NCBI GenBank assembly: GCA_016220085.1
Contig: JACRIN010000051.1
Coordinates: 1 to 64,000, forward strand
Length of the DNA stretch: 64,000 bases
Direction: 5' to 3'
From: Planctomycetota bacterium
GTDB lineage: Bacteria; Planctomycetota; UBA1135; GCA-002686595
The translations under genes were made by a program, and so were the position numbers. Under the pieces are notes generated by a model that was not told where the DNA came from, did not search any database, and saw only the letters and a program-made list of their open reading frames with translations. Position 1 is the stretch's first letter; each line of letters opens with the position of its first letter. This document shows positions 1-9,570 of this stretch, piece by piece.

Positions 1-3
1 GCG

Positions 4-62
4 CCGGCCCCCCCCCCCGCGCCGTCGCGGTTACGTGAACTCGCGGGGGTGTAGCCCGGCTC
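4..62. repeat. REP-like palindromic element, intergenic copy
   Basis: The right arm (41-59) is 17/19 identical to, or exactly complementary with one mismatch to, the arms of a hairpin found inside the histidine kinase gene about 1.2 kb downstream. The left arm has degenerated into a run of eleven C. The spacer shares the word gccgtcg and ends in gaac in both copies. No gene is visible between the window edge and 245, so this is an intergenic copy. The element class is inferred from two copies only. Confidence 0.5.
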
Positions 63-245
63 GGGATCCCGCCGCGAATTCGCGCCGCCCAGGAAGTTCA
101 CCGACGCACGCCGCCCAGCGGAGCGCCGCCCGAACTCGACGGAGCCGACACGACCTCCCGTCCCGTCGACCGCTCGGCGCGAGCGGAATCGCGGCGCGCG
201 AGTTCGAACTCGGCGGAGCGCGCGCGGGCTCGCTACAGTCCGAGC

Positions 246-2279
246 ATGCACCGGTCGCTCCCGAAGCTCGCGCTGATCGCGGTCTTCCTCCTGCCGACGC
301 TCTTGCTCGCGTGGCTCGGCTTCGGCGCGTTGCGTTCGGAGACCGAGCGCGGCACCGCGCGCTATCGCGAGCAAGCGGAAGCGCTGCTCGCGCTCACGCT
401 GCAGCGCCTCGACCGCGAGCTCGACCTGGTGGCGCGCGGCGACGGAGAAGCGCTCACCGTCCGCTTCGGCGCCGACGGCACGTGGCTCGGACCGACGCTC
501 GCTCGGCTGCCCGAGGTGTCGTCGGACGCCGCGCGCGCCGGCGGCGCCGCCGCGCTGCCGGCCGACCCGTTGCTCGTGCGCTCGCTCGAGGCCGAGATCG
601 ACCGGTTCGAGGCCTCGGGCGAGCTCGAGCTCGCGCTCGATCGCTTGCGCGTCGCGTCGGAGGGCGATCGCGCGCCCGAGCTCGTCGCGTGGGCGCTCGA
701 AACCCGCGCGGTGCTCGCGGCGAAGCTCGGGCGCGACGACGACGCGACCGCCGCGCGGCGCGAGCTCGTCGAGCGTTGCCCCGACGCGCGCACGTCGAGC
801 GGCTTGCGCCGAGCGTTCGTCGCACGGCGCGAGCTCGCGCGCTCCGCGCCGAACGGCACCAGCGACCTCGCCGACGTCTATGCCGACGCGAGCGCCGACC
901 ACGCGACGCTCGACGACACGGCGACCGCCGACTTCGTGCGCGCGGACCGCGTCGAGCTCGCCGCGCGGCTCGCGCGCGCGCCCGACGAGATGCTCGCGAG
1001 ACGCATCGCGGTCAGCGATCGCGACGACACCGAGCGCGCGCGGTTGCGGCGTTGGCTCGCGACGATCCCGCGCGGCGCGAGCGATTGGATCGCGTCGGGC
1101 GCGATCGGCGGTTCGCGCGTCTTCGAGCTCGCGAACGAGCCGATCGCGAGCGCGAACCCGCTCGCGACGACGACGCCAGGCGAACGCGTGCTGGTCGCGG
1201 TGACGAAGGACGGCGACGGCTGGCGCGGCGGCGCGCTCGAGCTCTCGCGGCTCTTCGCGCGCACGGTGCCGGGCTCCACCCCCGCGACTGCGCCGTCGGA
1301 CGAACTCGCGGGGGTGCAGCCCGGTTCGGTGTCCGGTTTCACCGCGACGATCGACCCGCTGCTGCGCTCGACGCGCGACGCGCCGATCGCGCGGAGCCGG
1401 CTCGCCGCCCCGCTGGACGCGTTCGAGGCGCGCGTCGGCGGCGGCGACTTCGCGAGCTTCCTCGCCGGCGAACGGCGCAAGCTCTACTGGACCGCGGCGT
1501 TGGTGACGACGGTGCTGGTGCTCGCGTTGGTCGCCGCGTTCGCGACGCTGCGAGCGGTCGCGCGCGAGGTCGAGGCCGCCAAGGGCCGTGAAGCGTTCGT
1601 CGCGGCGGTCACGCACGAGCTCAAGGCGCCGCTCGCCGCGATCCGCTTGTTCGCCGAGGTCTTCGAACGCGGCGACGTCGAGCCCGAGAAGGTCCGCGAG
1701 TTCGGCGCGCGCACGGTGCGCGAGACCGATCGGCTCGCGCGGCTCGTCGACAGCGTGCTCGACCTCGCGCGGCTCGAACACGCGAGCGGCGGCACGAAAC
1801 GCGAGGCGCTGGAGCTCGGAGAGCTTGCCGAGCTCGCGCGCGCGACCGTCGAGCCGCTCGCGCGCGAACGCGGGTTCGGGCTGGAGCTCCGTCGCGACGA
1901 CGACGTGCGCGTCGCCGGCGACCGCGACTCGTTGACCGGCGCGATCGTCAACTTGCTCGACAACGCGCTGAAGTACTCGGACACGCCGCACGTGATCGAG
2001 GTCGAGGTCGTGCGCGCGACGTGCGACGGCTCGGCCCGAGCCGAAGTTCGCGTGAAGGACCGCGGTCGCGGCGTGCCGACGGGTGAAGCGCAGCGCATCT
2101 TCGAGCCCTTCCGCCGAGTCGGCGACGAGCTGACGCGCGACCGGCCGGGCGTCGGGCTCGGGCTCGCGCTCGTGAAGAAGATCGCTGAAGCCCACGGCGG
2201 CGAAGCGCGGTGGGAACCGCGCGAAGGCGGCGGTAGCGTGTTCGTCCTGTCGCTCGCGGCGAGCGAGCCGCACGCATGA
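246..2279 (+). CDS. Membrane sensor histidine kinase
   Basis: Inner-membrane two-component sensor of 677 residues. An N-terminal membrane helix (about 7-28) and a second helix (about 413-436) enclose an extracytoplasmic sensor region of roughly 380 residues that I do not recognise. The cytoplasmic part has a HisKA dimerisation domain with the phospho-acceptor in HELKAP (His457), an N box NLLDN (569-573), a D-box DRGRG (from 605) and a G box GVGLGLALV (from about 635), so the kinase core is complete. The stop overlaps the start of the response regulator by four bases (ATGA), so the two are translationally coupled. A REP-like hairpin lies in frame inside the sensor region (residues about 342-360). 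No clear Shine-Dalgarno precedes the ATG; the membrane helix directly after it supports this start. Confidence 0.93.
   Translation: MHRSLPKLALIAVFLLPTLLLAWLGFGALRSETERGTARYREQAEALLALTLQRLDRELDLVARGDGEALTVRFGADGTWLGPTLARLPEVSSDAARAGGAAALPADPLLVRSLEAEIDRFEASGELELALDRLRVASEGDRAPELVAWALETRAVLAAKLGRDDDATAARRELVERCPDARTSSGLRRAFVARRELARSAPNGTSDLADVYADASADHATLDDTATADFVRADRVELAARLARAPDEMLARRIAVSDRDDTERARLRRWLATIPRGASDWIASGAIGGSRVFELANEPIASANPLATTTPGERVLVAVTKDGDGWRGGALELSRLFARTVPGSTPATAPSDELAGVQPGSVSGFTATIDPLLRSTRDAPIARSRLAAPLDAFEARVGGGDFASFLAGERRKLYWTAALVTTVLVLALVAAFATLRAVAREVEAAKGREAFVAAVTHELKAPLAAIRLFAEVFERGDVEPEKVREFGARTVRETDRLARLVDSVLDLARLEHASGGTKREALELGELAELARATVEPLARERGFGLELRRDDDVRVAGDRDSLTGAIVNLLDNALKYSDTPHVIEVEVVRATCDGSARAEVRVKDRGRGVPTGEAQRIFEPFRRVGDELTRDRPGVGLGLALVKKIAEAHGGEARWEPREGGGSVFVLSLAASEPHA
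1268..1325. repeat. REP-like palindrome inside the histidine kinase gene
   Basis: Two 19-bp arms (1269-1287 and 1306-1324) are reverse complements with one mismatch and are separated by an 18-nt loop. The right arm and loop match the intergenic copy near the window start. The element keeps the kinase reading frame and encodes a Pro/Gly/Ser/Ala-rich linker in the sensor region. Confidence 0.6.
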
Positions 2280-2968
2280 ACGCGAAGCCGCGCATCCTGG
2301 TGGTCGAGGACGAGTCCGCGATGCAAGCGGGCCTCGAGTACGCGTTGAAGAAGGAGGGCTATGCGGTCGAGTGCGTCGGCGACGGCGAGGCGGCGCTCGC
2401 GAGCTTGCGCGCCGGTGCGCCCGACCTCGTGCTGCTCGACGTGATGCTGCCGAAGCGCTCCGGGCTCGACGTGCTCGCGTCGTTGCGCCGCGAAGGCCGC
2501 GGCGTCCCGGTGATCCTCCTGACCGCGAAGGGCCAGGAGATCGACAAGGTGCAAGGCTTCGATCTCGGCGCCGACGACTACGTCACCAAGCCGTTCAGCC
2601 TCGCCGAGCTCTTCGCGCGGATCCGTGCGCGCTTGCGGCGCCGGACCGAGGACGCGGACGACGTTCCGGACGAGCTGGTGCTCGGCCCGGCGCGCGTCGA
2701 CTTGAAGCGGATGCGGCTCGAGCGCGGCGGCGAGAGCCACGAGCTCTCGTTGCGCGAGGTCGACATGCTGAAGCTCCTGTGGCGCGAACGCGGCCGCCCG
2801 GTGTCGCGCGAGCGCTTCCTCGAGGAAGTCTGGGGCCACGAGCGCTTCCCGACGACGCGGACGGTCGACCAGCACGTGGTCAAGCTGCGCCAGAAGCTCG
2901 AGGCCGATCCAGCGAGCCCGCGCGTGCTGTTGACCGCGTTCGGCGTCGGGTATCGGCTCGAGGTCTGA
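2276..2968 (+). CDS. OmpR/PhoB-family response regulator
   Basis: DNA-binding response regulator of 230 residues and partner of the histidine kinase immediately upstream, with an ATGA overlap. The receiver domain has the acidic pair Glu11/Asp12, the phospho-acceptor Asp55 in LLDVMLP, Thr83 and the conserved Lys105 in TKPF. The C-terminal half (about 130-228) is a winged-helix trans_reg_C domain, recognisable from LSLREVDMLKLL, the recognition-helix region TTRTVDQHVVKLRQKL and GVGYRLE at the end. The length is standard for the family. Its targets cannot be read from the sequence. Confidence 0.96.
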   Translation: MNAKPRILVVEDESAMQAGLEYALKKEGYAVECVGDGEAALASLRAGAPDLVLLDVMLPKRSGLDVLASLRREGRGVPVILLTAKGQEIDKVQGFDLGADDYVTKPFSLAELFARIRARLRRRTEDADDVPDELVLGPARVDLKRMRLERGGESHELSLREVDMLKLLWRERGRPVSRERFLEEVWGHERFPTTRTVDQHVVKLRQKLEADPASPRVLLTAFGVGYRLEV

Positions 2969-3293
2969 GCTCGAGATCGCTCGCGGCGCCCGTGCCGAGC
3001 GCGCCGCCGGCGCGACGACGATCGGCGCGGCGCCGCGCCGGGACGCCGGTTTGCGAGTCACGAAGCATCGAGCCCTGCCGGCATCGGATAGGACTGCGCG
3101 GCTCGAGCTCGGTTGCGCCACTCAGCGGATTTCCTGAGCACGGATGAGCGGCAGTAGGACCCTGGCGCGTTCCGCGACCCGTCCGGCGGCTTCACAACCT
3201 TTGACAACTCCCGCGACGGGCGCTGACAAGCTTCCGGTCGAAACGTCGTCGAATGCGCTCGTTCGCATCCCATCCCACGTTTCGAGGACCGCC
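2969..3293. other. Intergenic region, no gene seen
   Basis: This 325-nt gap lies between the response regulator and the HEAT-repeat gene. A TTGACA hexamer sits at 3201-3206 but no acceptable -10 box follows at 16-18 nt, so I do not call a promoter. A GAGGA Shine-Dalgarno at 3284-3288 serves the next gene. The in-frame codons upstream of 3294 lack signal-peptide character and are treated as leader. Confidence 0.5.
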
Positions 3294-5621
3294 ATGCACT
3301 CGCTCACGACTCGCACGCTCACGACCTTGCTGCTCGCTGCTCCGATCCTGGCCCAGGGAGAGAGGCCGGCTGCGAAGCCGACCGCCGCGCTCGGCTACGT
3401 CGCGTCGACCCCGCAAGACCCGACCAGTGCGACGCCCGCGTCGCTCGTCGAACAGGCGCTCTACGCCGAGGAGCACGAACGCGACTTCGCGCGCGCCGCG
3501 GAGCTCTTCCAACGCGCGCTCGACGCTGCGCGCAAGACGAACGACGCCGCGCTGCTCGATCGCGCGCAGAAAGGCATCGACCGCGTCGCAGCGCGCCAAC
3601 GTGGCGCCGCGCTGGAACAGGACGACCCGATCCTCTGCGCGATCGCCCGCTGCCTCGGCTCGATGCGGACCAGCGTGGGCGCGGAGGATGCGGGCGCAAG
3701 CGCCGCGGAGACCGACATCCAGCTCTACGGCGCGGTCGCGGTGCCTTGGATCGAGAAAGCGATCGTCGGGCCCTTCGAGCTGTGCGACACCACCATCGCG
3801 GCCAACGTCGACCGCTGCGTGCGGGCGCTCGCGCGCATGCGCATCCCCGAGGCGGACGCGGCGCTCCAGCGCCTCCTCAGATCGATCGATCCGTTGGCGC
3901 GACGCGCCGTCGCGAGCCACTGCTACACCGAGGCCCACCTCGCGATCCTGCAGCAGGCGCTCGCCGACCCGACGCCGTCGGTGCGCGAGGCCGCGATCCG
4001 CCGCTTCGTCCGCTCGAACGATCCCAAGTTCGCGGCGACGTTGCTGCCGCACGCGCGCGCGGGCAACGACGACGCGCTGGAATGGCTGAACCGCAACGAT
4101 GCGGACGCGCTCGTGACGATCGCAACCGACGCGCACGCGGACCTCGAGACCCGCGCGCGTGCTCTCGACCTGGTTCAGCGCGCCAAGCTTCCGCAGACCG
4201 CCGCGAACGTCGACGCGCTGCTCGCGATCGCGCGTGAATCGAGCGCTGCGCGGCTGGCCGAGCTCGCGATGAACGCGCTTGCCGTCCAAGTGGAGAAGGG
4301 CTGGCGGCCGCTCGACCCCTCGATCGCGGCGCGGATCCAGAAGGCGCTCACAGCCGCGCCCGGCGCGTATCCGCAGCCGGGTGCGGCGCTCACCTTGCTC
4401 GGAACCGGCGGCGGGCCGGCAATCGCGGCGTCGGCGCTCCAACTCCTCGCCGCGCTCGATGGGCTGCCCGAACGGTCCAACGAGCCGGAGCAACTCGCTC
4501 GGCGAGTGCAGACCCAACTGCGCCAGCTCGGGGGTGACGCGTTCCCGTACGTCGTCAAGGCGTACCTCGAGCTGCCGCTGCAAGGGTCGAATGGCACCGC
4601 TCGAGACCAGATGTTGGGCGCCTACCAAGAAGCCGTTCAACGGCTGGCTGGAAATGCTCCGTCGATCGAGTTGGCGCGCTCCGCGGTCGGCATCGAGGGC
4701 GAGAAGTTCGTCTACTACGCCTCGGTCGTGGCCTCGGTGCTGCACGACCGATTCGGTCGACGCGCACGACCCGACGCCCGGCTGGATCCGGAGTGGCTGC
4801 CGCTACTCAGGCGGATGGCCGACTCGACCGACGACACCGTGCGCTCGGCGGCCGCGATCGGATTGGGCGCCCTGCGCGACCCCAGCGTGCTGCCCGAATT
4901 GATCGCGTTGACCAAGGACCGCACCGGCTCGGTGCAGGAACGGGCGAGAGAAGCGTTGCGTGGCGTGATCGTCGCCGACCCCGCGCGTGCGCGCCGGGTG
5001 CTCGAGGAAGCGATGAGCACCTTCGTGCAGCAGAACGGCAAGCACCCCGCCGAGCTCGCGCGCGAGCTGGGACTGCTCTCCGCGGCGGACGCGCTTGAGC
5101 TCGCGGAGCGCTACTGGAAGGAATCGCAGGATCCTCAGGTCCGCGACGCGCTCTTCCGCGTCGTCCATGAATGCGTCGACGGTGAAAAGGGCCTCGAGTT
5201 CCTCCTACGCAAGCTGCCGGACATGGCGGCGGCCAGCGGGTACGCGAGGATGTTGGCGATCCAACGTTTCGGCAACGAACTCTACGAGCCGGCGATCGAT
5301 GCGCTCGGCGACGCGCTGAAGGATCCGAGCTCGGACGTCCGTGACGCCGCGCGCGCCGCGTTCGCGGCGTTCAAGGCGCAGCGCGAGGCGCTCGCGGAGT
5401 TCGCCGCTTGGAAGGCGACGACCAACGAAGCGCGTGCGACCGTCGACGAGCTCGTCGAGCTGCTCGAAAGCCCGAACGTCGACGTCGTCGTCGGTGCGGT
5501 CAAGGCGCTCGGCGCACTGAAGGCGAGCGCGGCGTATCCGAAGCTCGTGCGCTTGCTCGAGCGCAAGGAGCCCGCGATCAAGGCGGCGGTCCAGGCCGCG
5601 CTCGACAAGCTCGGCGAGTGA
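3294..5621 (+). CDS. Secreted HEAT-repeat protein
   Basis: A 775-residue protein with an N-terminal export signal (short basic start, hydrophobic LTTLLLAAPIL, then AQG) followed by alpha-helical repeats. HEAT-type units are clearest as DPTPSVREAAIRRFV, DSTDDTVRSAAAIGLGALRD, DPSSDVRDAARAAFAAFK and the final ESPNVDVVVGAVKALGALK, each with the typical Asp/Arg turn residues. Such repeats form protein-binding solenoids; no catalytic motif is visible and the partner is unknown. The ATG at 3294 is chosen over the in-frame ATG at 3144 because a GAGGA box sits five bases upstream and the signal peptide begins there. It converges with the anion transporter gene. Confidence 0.85.
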   Translation: MHSLTTRTLTTLLLAAPILAQGERPAAKPTAALGYVASTPQDPTSATPASLVEQALYAEEHERDFARAAELFQRALDAARKTNDAALLDRAQKGIDRVAARQRGAALEQDDPILCAIARCLGSMRTSVGAEDAGASAAETDIQLYGAVAVPWIEKAIVGPFELCDTTIAANVDRCVRALARMRIPEADAALQRLLRSIDPLARRAVASHCYTEAHLAILQQALADPTPSVREAAIRRFVRSNDPKFAATLLPHARAGNDDALEWLNRNDADALVTIATDAHADLETRARALDLVQRAKLPQTAANVDALLAIARESSAARLAELAMNALAVQVEKGWRPLDPSIAARIQKALTAAPGAYPQPGAALTLLGTGGGPAIAASALQLLAALDGLPERSNEPEQLARRVQTQLRQLGGDAFPYVVKAYLELPLQGSNGTARDQMLGAYQEAVQRLAGNAPSIELARSAVGIEGEKFVYYASVVASVLHDRFGRRARPDARLDPEWLPLLRRMADSTDDTVRSAAAIGLGALRDPSVLPELIALTKDRTGSVQERAREALRGVIVADPARARRVLEEAMSTFVQQNGKHPAELARELGLLSAADALELAERYWKESQDPQVRDALFRVVHECVDGEKGLEFLLRKLPDMAAASGYARMLAIQRFGNELYEPAIDALGDALKDPSSDVRDAARAAFAAFKAQREALAEFAAWKATTNEARATVDELVELLESPNVDVVVGAVKALGALKASAAYPKLVRLLERKEPAIKAAVQAALDKLGE

Positions 5622-5639
5622 CGAGACGCGCGCGACGAG

Positions 5640-5658
5640 CCGCCGTGGCGCGCGGCGG
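5640..5658. terminator. GC hairpin between convergent genes
   Basis: A perfect 6-bp stem (CCGCCG/CGGCGG) with a 7-nt loop lies in the 46-nt gap between two convergent stop codons. No T tract follows on either strand, so a bidirectional terminator role is only plausible. Confidence 0.35.
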
Positions 5659-5667
5659 TTCGCTCGC

Positions 5668-7437
5668 TCAGATCCCCCACGCCCACGGGATCACGAACAC
5701 CGTTGTGATCACCGTGGTGATCGTCAGTGGGAAGCCGACGCGCGCGTAGTCGGTGAAACGGTACCCGCCCGGGCCGTACACCATCGTGTTGGTCTGGTAG
5801 CCGATCGGCGTCAGGAACGAGTTCGACGCCGACACCGCGACCGCGATCGCGAACGGGCGAGGATCGACGCCGAGCTGCGCGGCGCTCGCGAACGCGATCG
5901 GGAAGAGCAACGCGGCCGCCGCGTTGTTGGTGATCAGCTCGGTGCAGATCACGGTCGCGAGCACGATGCCGAACAGCGCGCCGTGCACGCTGCCGCCGCC
6001 GGTCGAGCCGATCACGAGCTCGGCGGCGCGTGTGGCGAGCCCCGACTTCTCCATCGCGGTGCCGAGCGCGAAACTCGCTGCGATCACGATGATCGTGTCG
6101 AGCTCGATCGAGTCGCGCGCTTCGGTCGCGGTCAACACGCCGAACGCGATCAACGCGATCGCGCCGACCAGAGCCGCTTGGAGGATCGGCATCACGCCCG
6201 CTCCGGCGACGACGACGATCGCGATGGCGACGATGCCGACGATCCAAGCCTTCTTCGTGATCGCGGGCGGCGTGCCGCCCATCTCGGTCACCATCAGGAA
6301 GTCGCCGCGGTCGCGCCAACGCTGACGGAAGTCGGGGTCGGAGAGCAGGATCAGAGTGTCGCCGAGCTTCAGGCGCACCTGCCCGAGCTTCTCGTGGATC
6401 GGTTGCCCCGAGCGGTGGATCGCGATCACCGCGGATTGATAGCGGCCGCGGAAGTCGACCTCCTTCAGCGTCTTGCCGACCAACGGCGACGCGGCGCCGA
6501 CCACCGCTTGGTAGAAGCGGTGGCGAGCGGTCTGGAGCTCCGACATGTGCGGCGCTTCCGCCGATTCGAGCCCGCGACGGCTCTGCAGATCGACGACGGT
6601 GTCCGCGCGACCGACGAAGCTCAAGCGGTCGCCACCGCGCAGACGGCGGTCGGGTGCGACCGGCGCGATCAGCTCGCCGTTGCGCTCGATGCCGGCGAGG
6701 AACACGCCTTGGAGGTTGCGCAGCCCGGCTTCCTCGACCGACTTGCCGTCGAGCGGACCGCCGGCGACGACCTTCATGCTGACGGAAAATTCGCGCCCTT
6801 GCTCGTCGAGCTGCGCGCCGGCCGGACGGCGATCGGGCTGGAGCCACGGCACGGTGACGATCAACGTGATGATGCCGACGATCGCGACCGGCAGGCCGAC
6901 CATGGTGATCTCGAAGAGCCCGAGCGGAGCCTGACCCGACTTCTCGAGCATCCCGGAGACGACCAAGTTCGTCGACGTTCCGATCGTGGTGATCACGCCG
7001 CCGAGCACCACCGCGAACGACAGCGGCATCAGGTAGCGCGCCGCTGACTCGCGCGTCCTCTCGCACCAGCGCAGCACCTGCGGGATCAGCATCGCGACGA
7101 TCGGCGTGTTGTTGAGGAACGCCGACGCGGCCGCGGACGGGACGAAGAGCTTCGCCATCGCCCACCGACCGCCGCCGCCCTTGCCGAGCAAACGCTCGAG
7201 CACCGGTTGGAGGATCGCGGTCTTCTCGGTCGCTCGCGCGAGCACGTACAGCGCCGCGACCGTGATCGGCGCGGGGTTGCCGAAGCCCGCGAACGTCTCC
7301 GCGGGTGTGATGATGCCCGCGAGCAGGAGGACGATCGCCGCGCCGACCAGGACATTCGACGGCGCGAGCCAGTCCTTGATCAGGCAAACGAGCGAGACGA
7401 GGGTGACGGCGAGGGTGAACCAGGCTTGCCAGGACAT
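5668..7437 (-). CDS. DASS/SLC13-type anion transporter with two RCK_C domains
   Basis: Inner-membrane carrier of 589 residues of the divalent anion:sodium symporter type, related to YfbS-like transporters that carry TrkA-C domains. About five N-terminal helices contain the family's paired hairpin motifs SAFLNNTP (105-112) and TIGTSTNLVVSG (151-162); the second half repeats them as LITNNAAAALL and GYQTNTMVYG. Two RCK_C/TrkA-C domains (about 220-285 and 305-375) sit in the central cytoplasmic loop and probably bind a regulatory ligand. Sulfate or dicarboxylate is the likely substrate by family, but this cannot be fixed here. The ATG at 7437 directly precedes the first helix; the longer in-frame extension is Arg-rich and not membrane-like. 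Confidence 0.88.
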   Translation of the reverse strand: MSWQAWFTLAVTLVSLVCLIKDWLAPSNVLVGAAIVLLLAGIITPAETFAGFGNPAPITVAALYVLARATEKTAILQPVLERLLGKGGGGRWAMAKLFVPSAAASAFLNNTPIVAMLIPQVLRWCERTRESAARYLMPLSFAVVLGGVITTIGTSTNLVVSGMLEKSGQAPLGLFEITMVGLPVAIVGIITLIVTVPWLQPDRRPAGAQLDEQGREFSVSMKVVAGGPLDGKSVEEAGLRNLQGVFLAGIERNGELIAPVAPDRRLRGGDRLSFVGRADTVVDLQSRRGLESAEAPHMSELQTARHRFYQAVVGAASPLVGKTLKEVDFRGRYQSAVIAIHRSGQPIHEKLGQVRLKLGDTLILLSDPDFRQRWRDRGDFLMVTEMGGTPPAITKKAWIVGIVAIAIVVVAGAGVMPILQAALVGAIALIAFGVLTATEARDSIELDTIIVIAASFALGTAMEKSGLATRAAELVIGSTGGGSVHGALFGIVLATVICTELITNNAAAALLFPIAFASAAQLGVDPRPFAIAVAVSASNSFLTPIGYQTNTMVYGPGGYRFTDYARVGFPLTITTVITTVFVIPWAWGI

Positions 7438-7705
7438 GTCTTGGGGGACCGCGAGTGAACGGCAGAGCGTAATCGGCTGAATTGCCGGAGCGCTGCACGT
7501 TCCGTGAAAGGTCGCGGCGTCGGCGGCTCGCGCCGACCGTGAGAGATCCTGGGCGCCGGGCGGACGACGACCTGCAACACGCCCTCGGCGTACTCGCGGG
7601 CTCGTTCGAGTGCGCACGGCGTCTACGCAAAGAGCCCGCGCCACGATCGGCCGCCGAGCGGCGAAACTAGAGGCGCAGAGCTCGCTCTTCCACAAGGAGG
7701 TCGAA

Positions 7706-9463
7706 GTGAACTTCTCCAACGATCGCTGGGGCTCGATCGCGCCGCGTCGGAGTGCGAACGTGCCGCTCGTCGGCAAGCGACTCGTCCGCGCTCTGCTCGC
7801 CACAGCGCTCGCCACGGGCACGGCCCAAGCCCAGGGCACGACGGCGATCGTCAGCCGCTCCTCCCACGGGCTCGTCGGAAACGGCGATTCCGGATTCCCG
7901 TCGCTCTCCAGCGACGGTCGCTACATCGCGTTCCACAGCGACGCATGGCAACTGGTCCCCGGCGACACCAACTACGTGCGCGACGTGTTCGTCCTCGATC
8001 GTTCGACGGGCGTCGTCGAGCGCGTCAGCGTCACCTCGGCCGGTGGACAGGTCTTCGCCGACAGCGACGGTGCCGCGATCTCCGCCGACGGACGCTTCGT
8101 CGGCTTCCAAAGCCTCGCGAACGATCTCGCCGGCGGAACGGCGGGCACGTGGGACGTCTTCGTCCACGACCGAACCACGGGGACGACCGAGCTCGTGAGC
8201 GTCGCGAGCAACGGCACGCCGGCCGACGACTACGCGTACGTCGCGTCGCTTTCCGCCGACGGCCGCTTCGTCGGCTTCGAGAGCGCGGCGACCAACCTCG
8301 ATCCCGCCGCGACCGCGACGCTCAACGTCTACCGTCGCGATCGGCTGCTCGGCGTGACGCAGACCGTCAACGCGTTCGCGAACGGCGCTTGCGGCGGCGG
8401 GTGGATCTCCGGCGACGGCAATCGCGTGTGCTTCGCGAGCATCGCCTCCAATCTGGTCGCCGGTGACACCAATGGACGCTGGGACGTCTTCGTGCGCGAC
8501 TTCCAGACCGGCACGATCGAGCGCGCGAGCGTCTCGCTCACCGGCGGCAACCCCGACGCGGACTCCGACGGCTTCGTGCGCATCTCGCTCGACGGCCGCT
8601 TCGTCTCCTTCACCAGCGAGGCGACCAACTTGGTCGCAGGCTTCACCACCGGCAACATGGACGTCTACCTGCGCGACCTCGCCGCGGACACGACTCAACT
8701 GGTGAGCGTCGCTTTCGACGGCGGCACGTCGAACGGCGCCAACTACGAATCGGCGGTGTCCGCCGACGGCCGAAGGGTCGCGTTCCAGAGTCAGGCGTCC
8801 AACATCCTGAGCGGCGTCGCCGGCGGGGTTTTCGTGCGCGACATGAGCTCCGGCGTGACGCGGCTCGCGTCGTGCGCGTCCGACGGCACTCCCGGGAACA
8901 ACGGCAGTTGGAGCCCCGCGCTCTCCGGCGACGGCCGGTACGCCGGCTTCTGCAGCGTGTCGTCCAACCTCGTCGAGCCCGACACCTACCAACTCGCGCA
9001 GGTCTACGTGCACGACCTCGAAGGCTGCGAACCGATCGTCGCAGAGACGTGCCAAGGCGGAACGACGAGCCACGGGTGCGCGCCGTTGCTCGGCGCGAGC
9101 GGCACGCCGAGCGGGAGCGCGGGCTCCGGCTTCGTGCTCACCGCGAACGGTTTGGAAGGCGGCCGCAGCGCGCTGGTCTTCTACGCGCTCGGCGGCGGCA
9201 AGCCGACGCCGTGGGGCAACACGTTCCGCTGCACGTCGGGGACGACGCAGCGCGCCGTCGTCACGCACACCGGCGGCACGCCCGGCGCGTGCGACGGCAC
9301 GGTGAGCTTCGACTGGAACCAGTACGTCGCGACGCACCCGAGCGCGCTCGGCGCTCCGTTCGGCGGTGGCGAGACCGTCAGCGTCCAAGTCTGGTTCCGC
9401 GATCCGTCGGCGCCGCTCGCGAGCAACCTGTCGAGCTCGGTGTGGTTCGACGTGTGCCCGTGA
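7706..9463 (+). CDS. Secreted WD40/TolB-like beta-propeller protein
   Basis: A 585-residue exported protein. The GTG start is fixed by a perfect AAGGAGG five bases upstream (7694-7700). A signal peptide ends near AQAQG. Residues about 50-430 are a run of roughly seven similar blades with the pattern SADGRFVGFES...NL...D...VFVRDRTTG...LVSV, as in PD40/TolB-type propellers. The last ~150 residues form a separate module (GTPSGSAGSGF, LVFYALGGGKPTPWG, CDGTVSFDWN, VQVWFRDPSAP) that recurs at the end of the broken FG-GAP gene near 58.4 kb. No active site is visible; an extracellular or periplasmic structural or binding role is inferred. Confidence 0.87.
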   Translation: MNFSNDRWGSIAPRRSANVPLVGKRLVRALLATALATGTAQAQGTTAIVSRSSHGLVGNGDSGFPSLSSDGRYIAFHSDAWQLVPGDTNYVRDVFVLDRSTGVVERVSVTSAGGQVFADSDGAAISADGRFVGFQSLANDLAGGTAGTWDVFVHDRTTGTTELVSVASNGTPADDYAYVASLSADGRFVGFESAATNLDPAATATLNVYRRDRLLGVTQTVNAFANGACGGGWISGDGNRVCFASIASNLVAGDTNGRWDVFVRDFQTGTIERASVSLTGGNPDADSDGFVRISLDGRFVSFTSEATNLVAGFTTGNMDVYLRDLAADTTQLVSVAFDGGTSNGANYESAVSADGRRVAFQSQASNILSGVAGGVFVRDMSSGVTRLASCASDGTPGNNGSWSPALSGDGRYAGFCSVSSNLVEPDTYQLAQVYVHDLEGCEPIVAETCQGGTTSHGCAPLLGASGTPSGSAGSGFVLTANGLEGGRSALVFYALGGGKPTPWGNTFRCTSGTTQRAVVTHTGGTPGACDGTVSFDWNQYVATHPSALGAPFGGGETVSVQVWFRDPSAPLASNLSSSVWFDVCP

Positions 9464-9570
9464 CGACGGGCGACCGGCGCCGCGATTGAATCGGCGGCGA
9501 AGAGAGCGGATCCTGCCCGCTCACCGTTGCACTTCGCGCCGCCGTGACAACGGAGCTCGGAGGTTCCCCC

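Noticed and set aside
3201-3229. TTGACA promoter upstream of the HEAT-repeat gene
   Set aside because: The -35 hexamer is perfect, but the bases at -10 spacing (around 3224-3229) do not resemble a -10 box.
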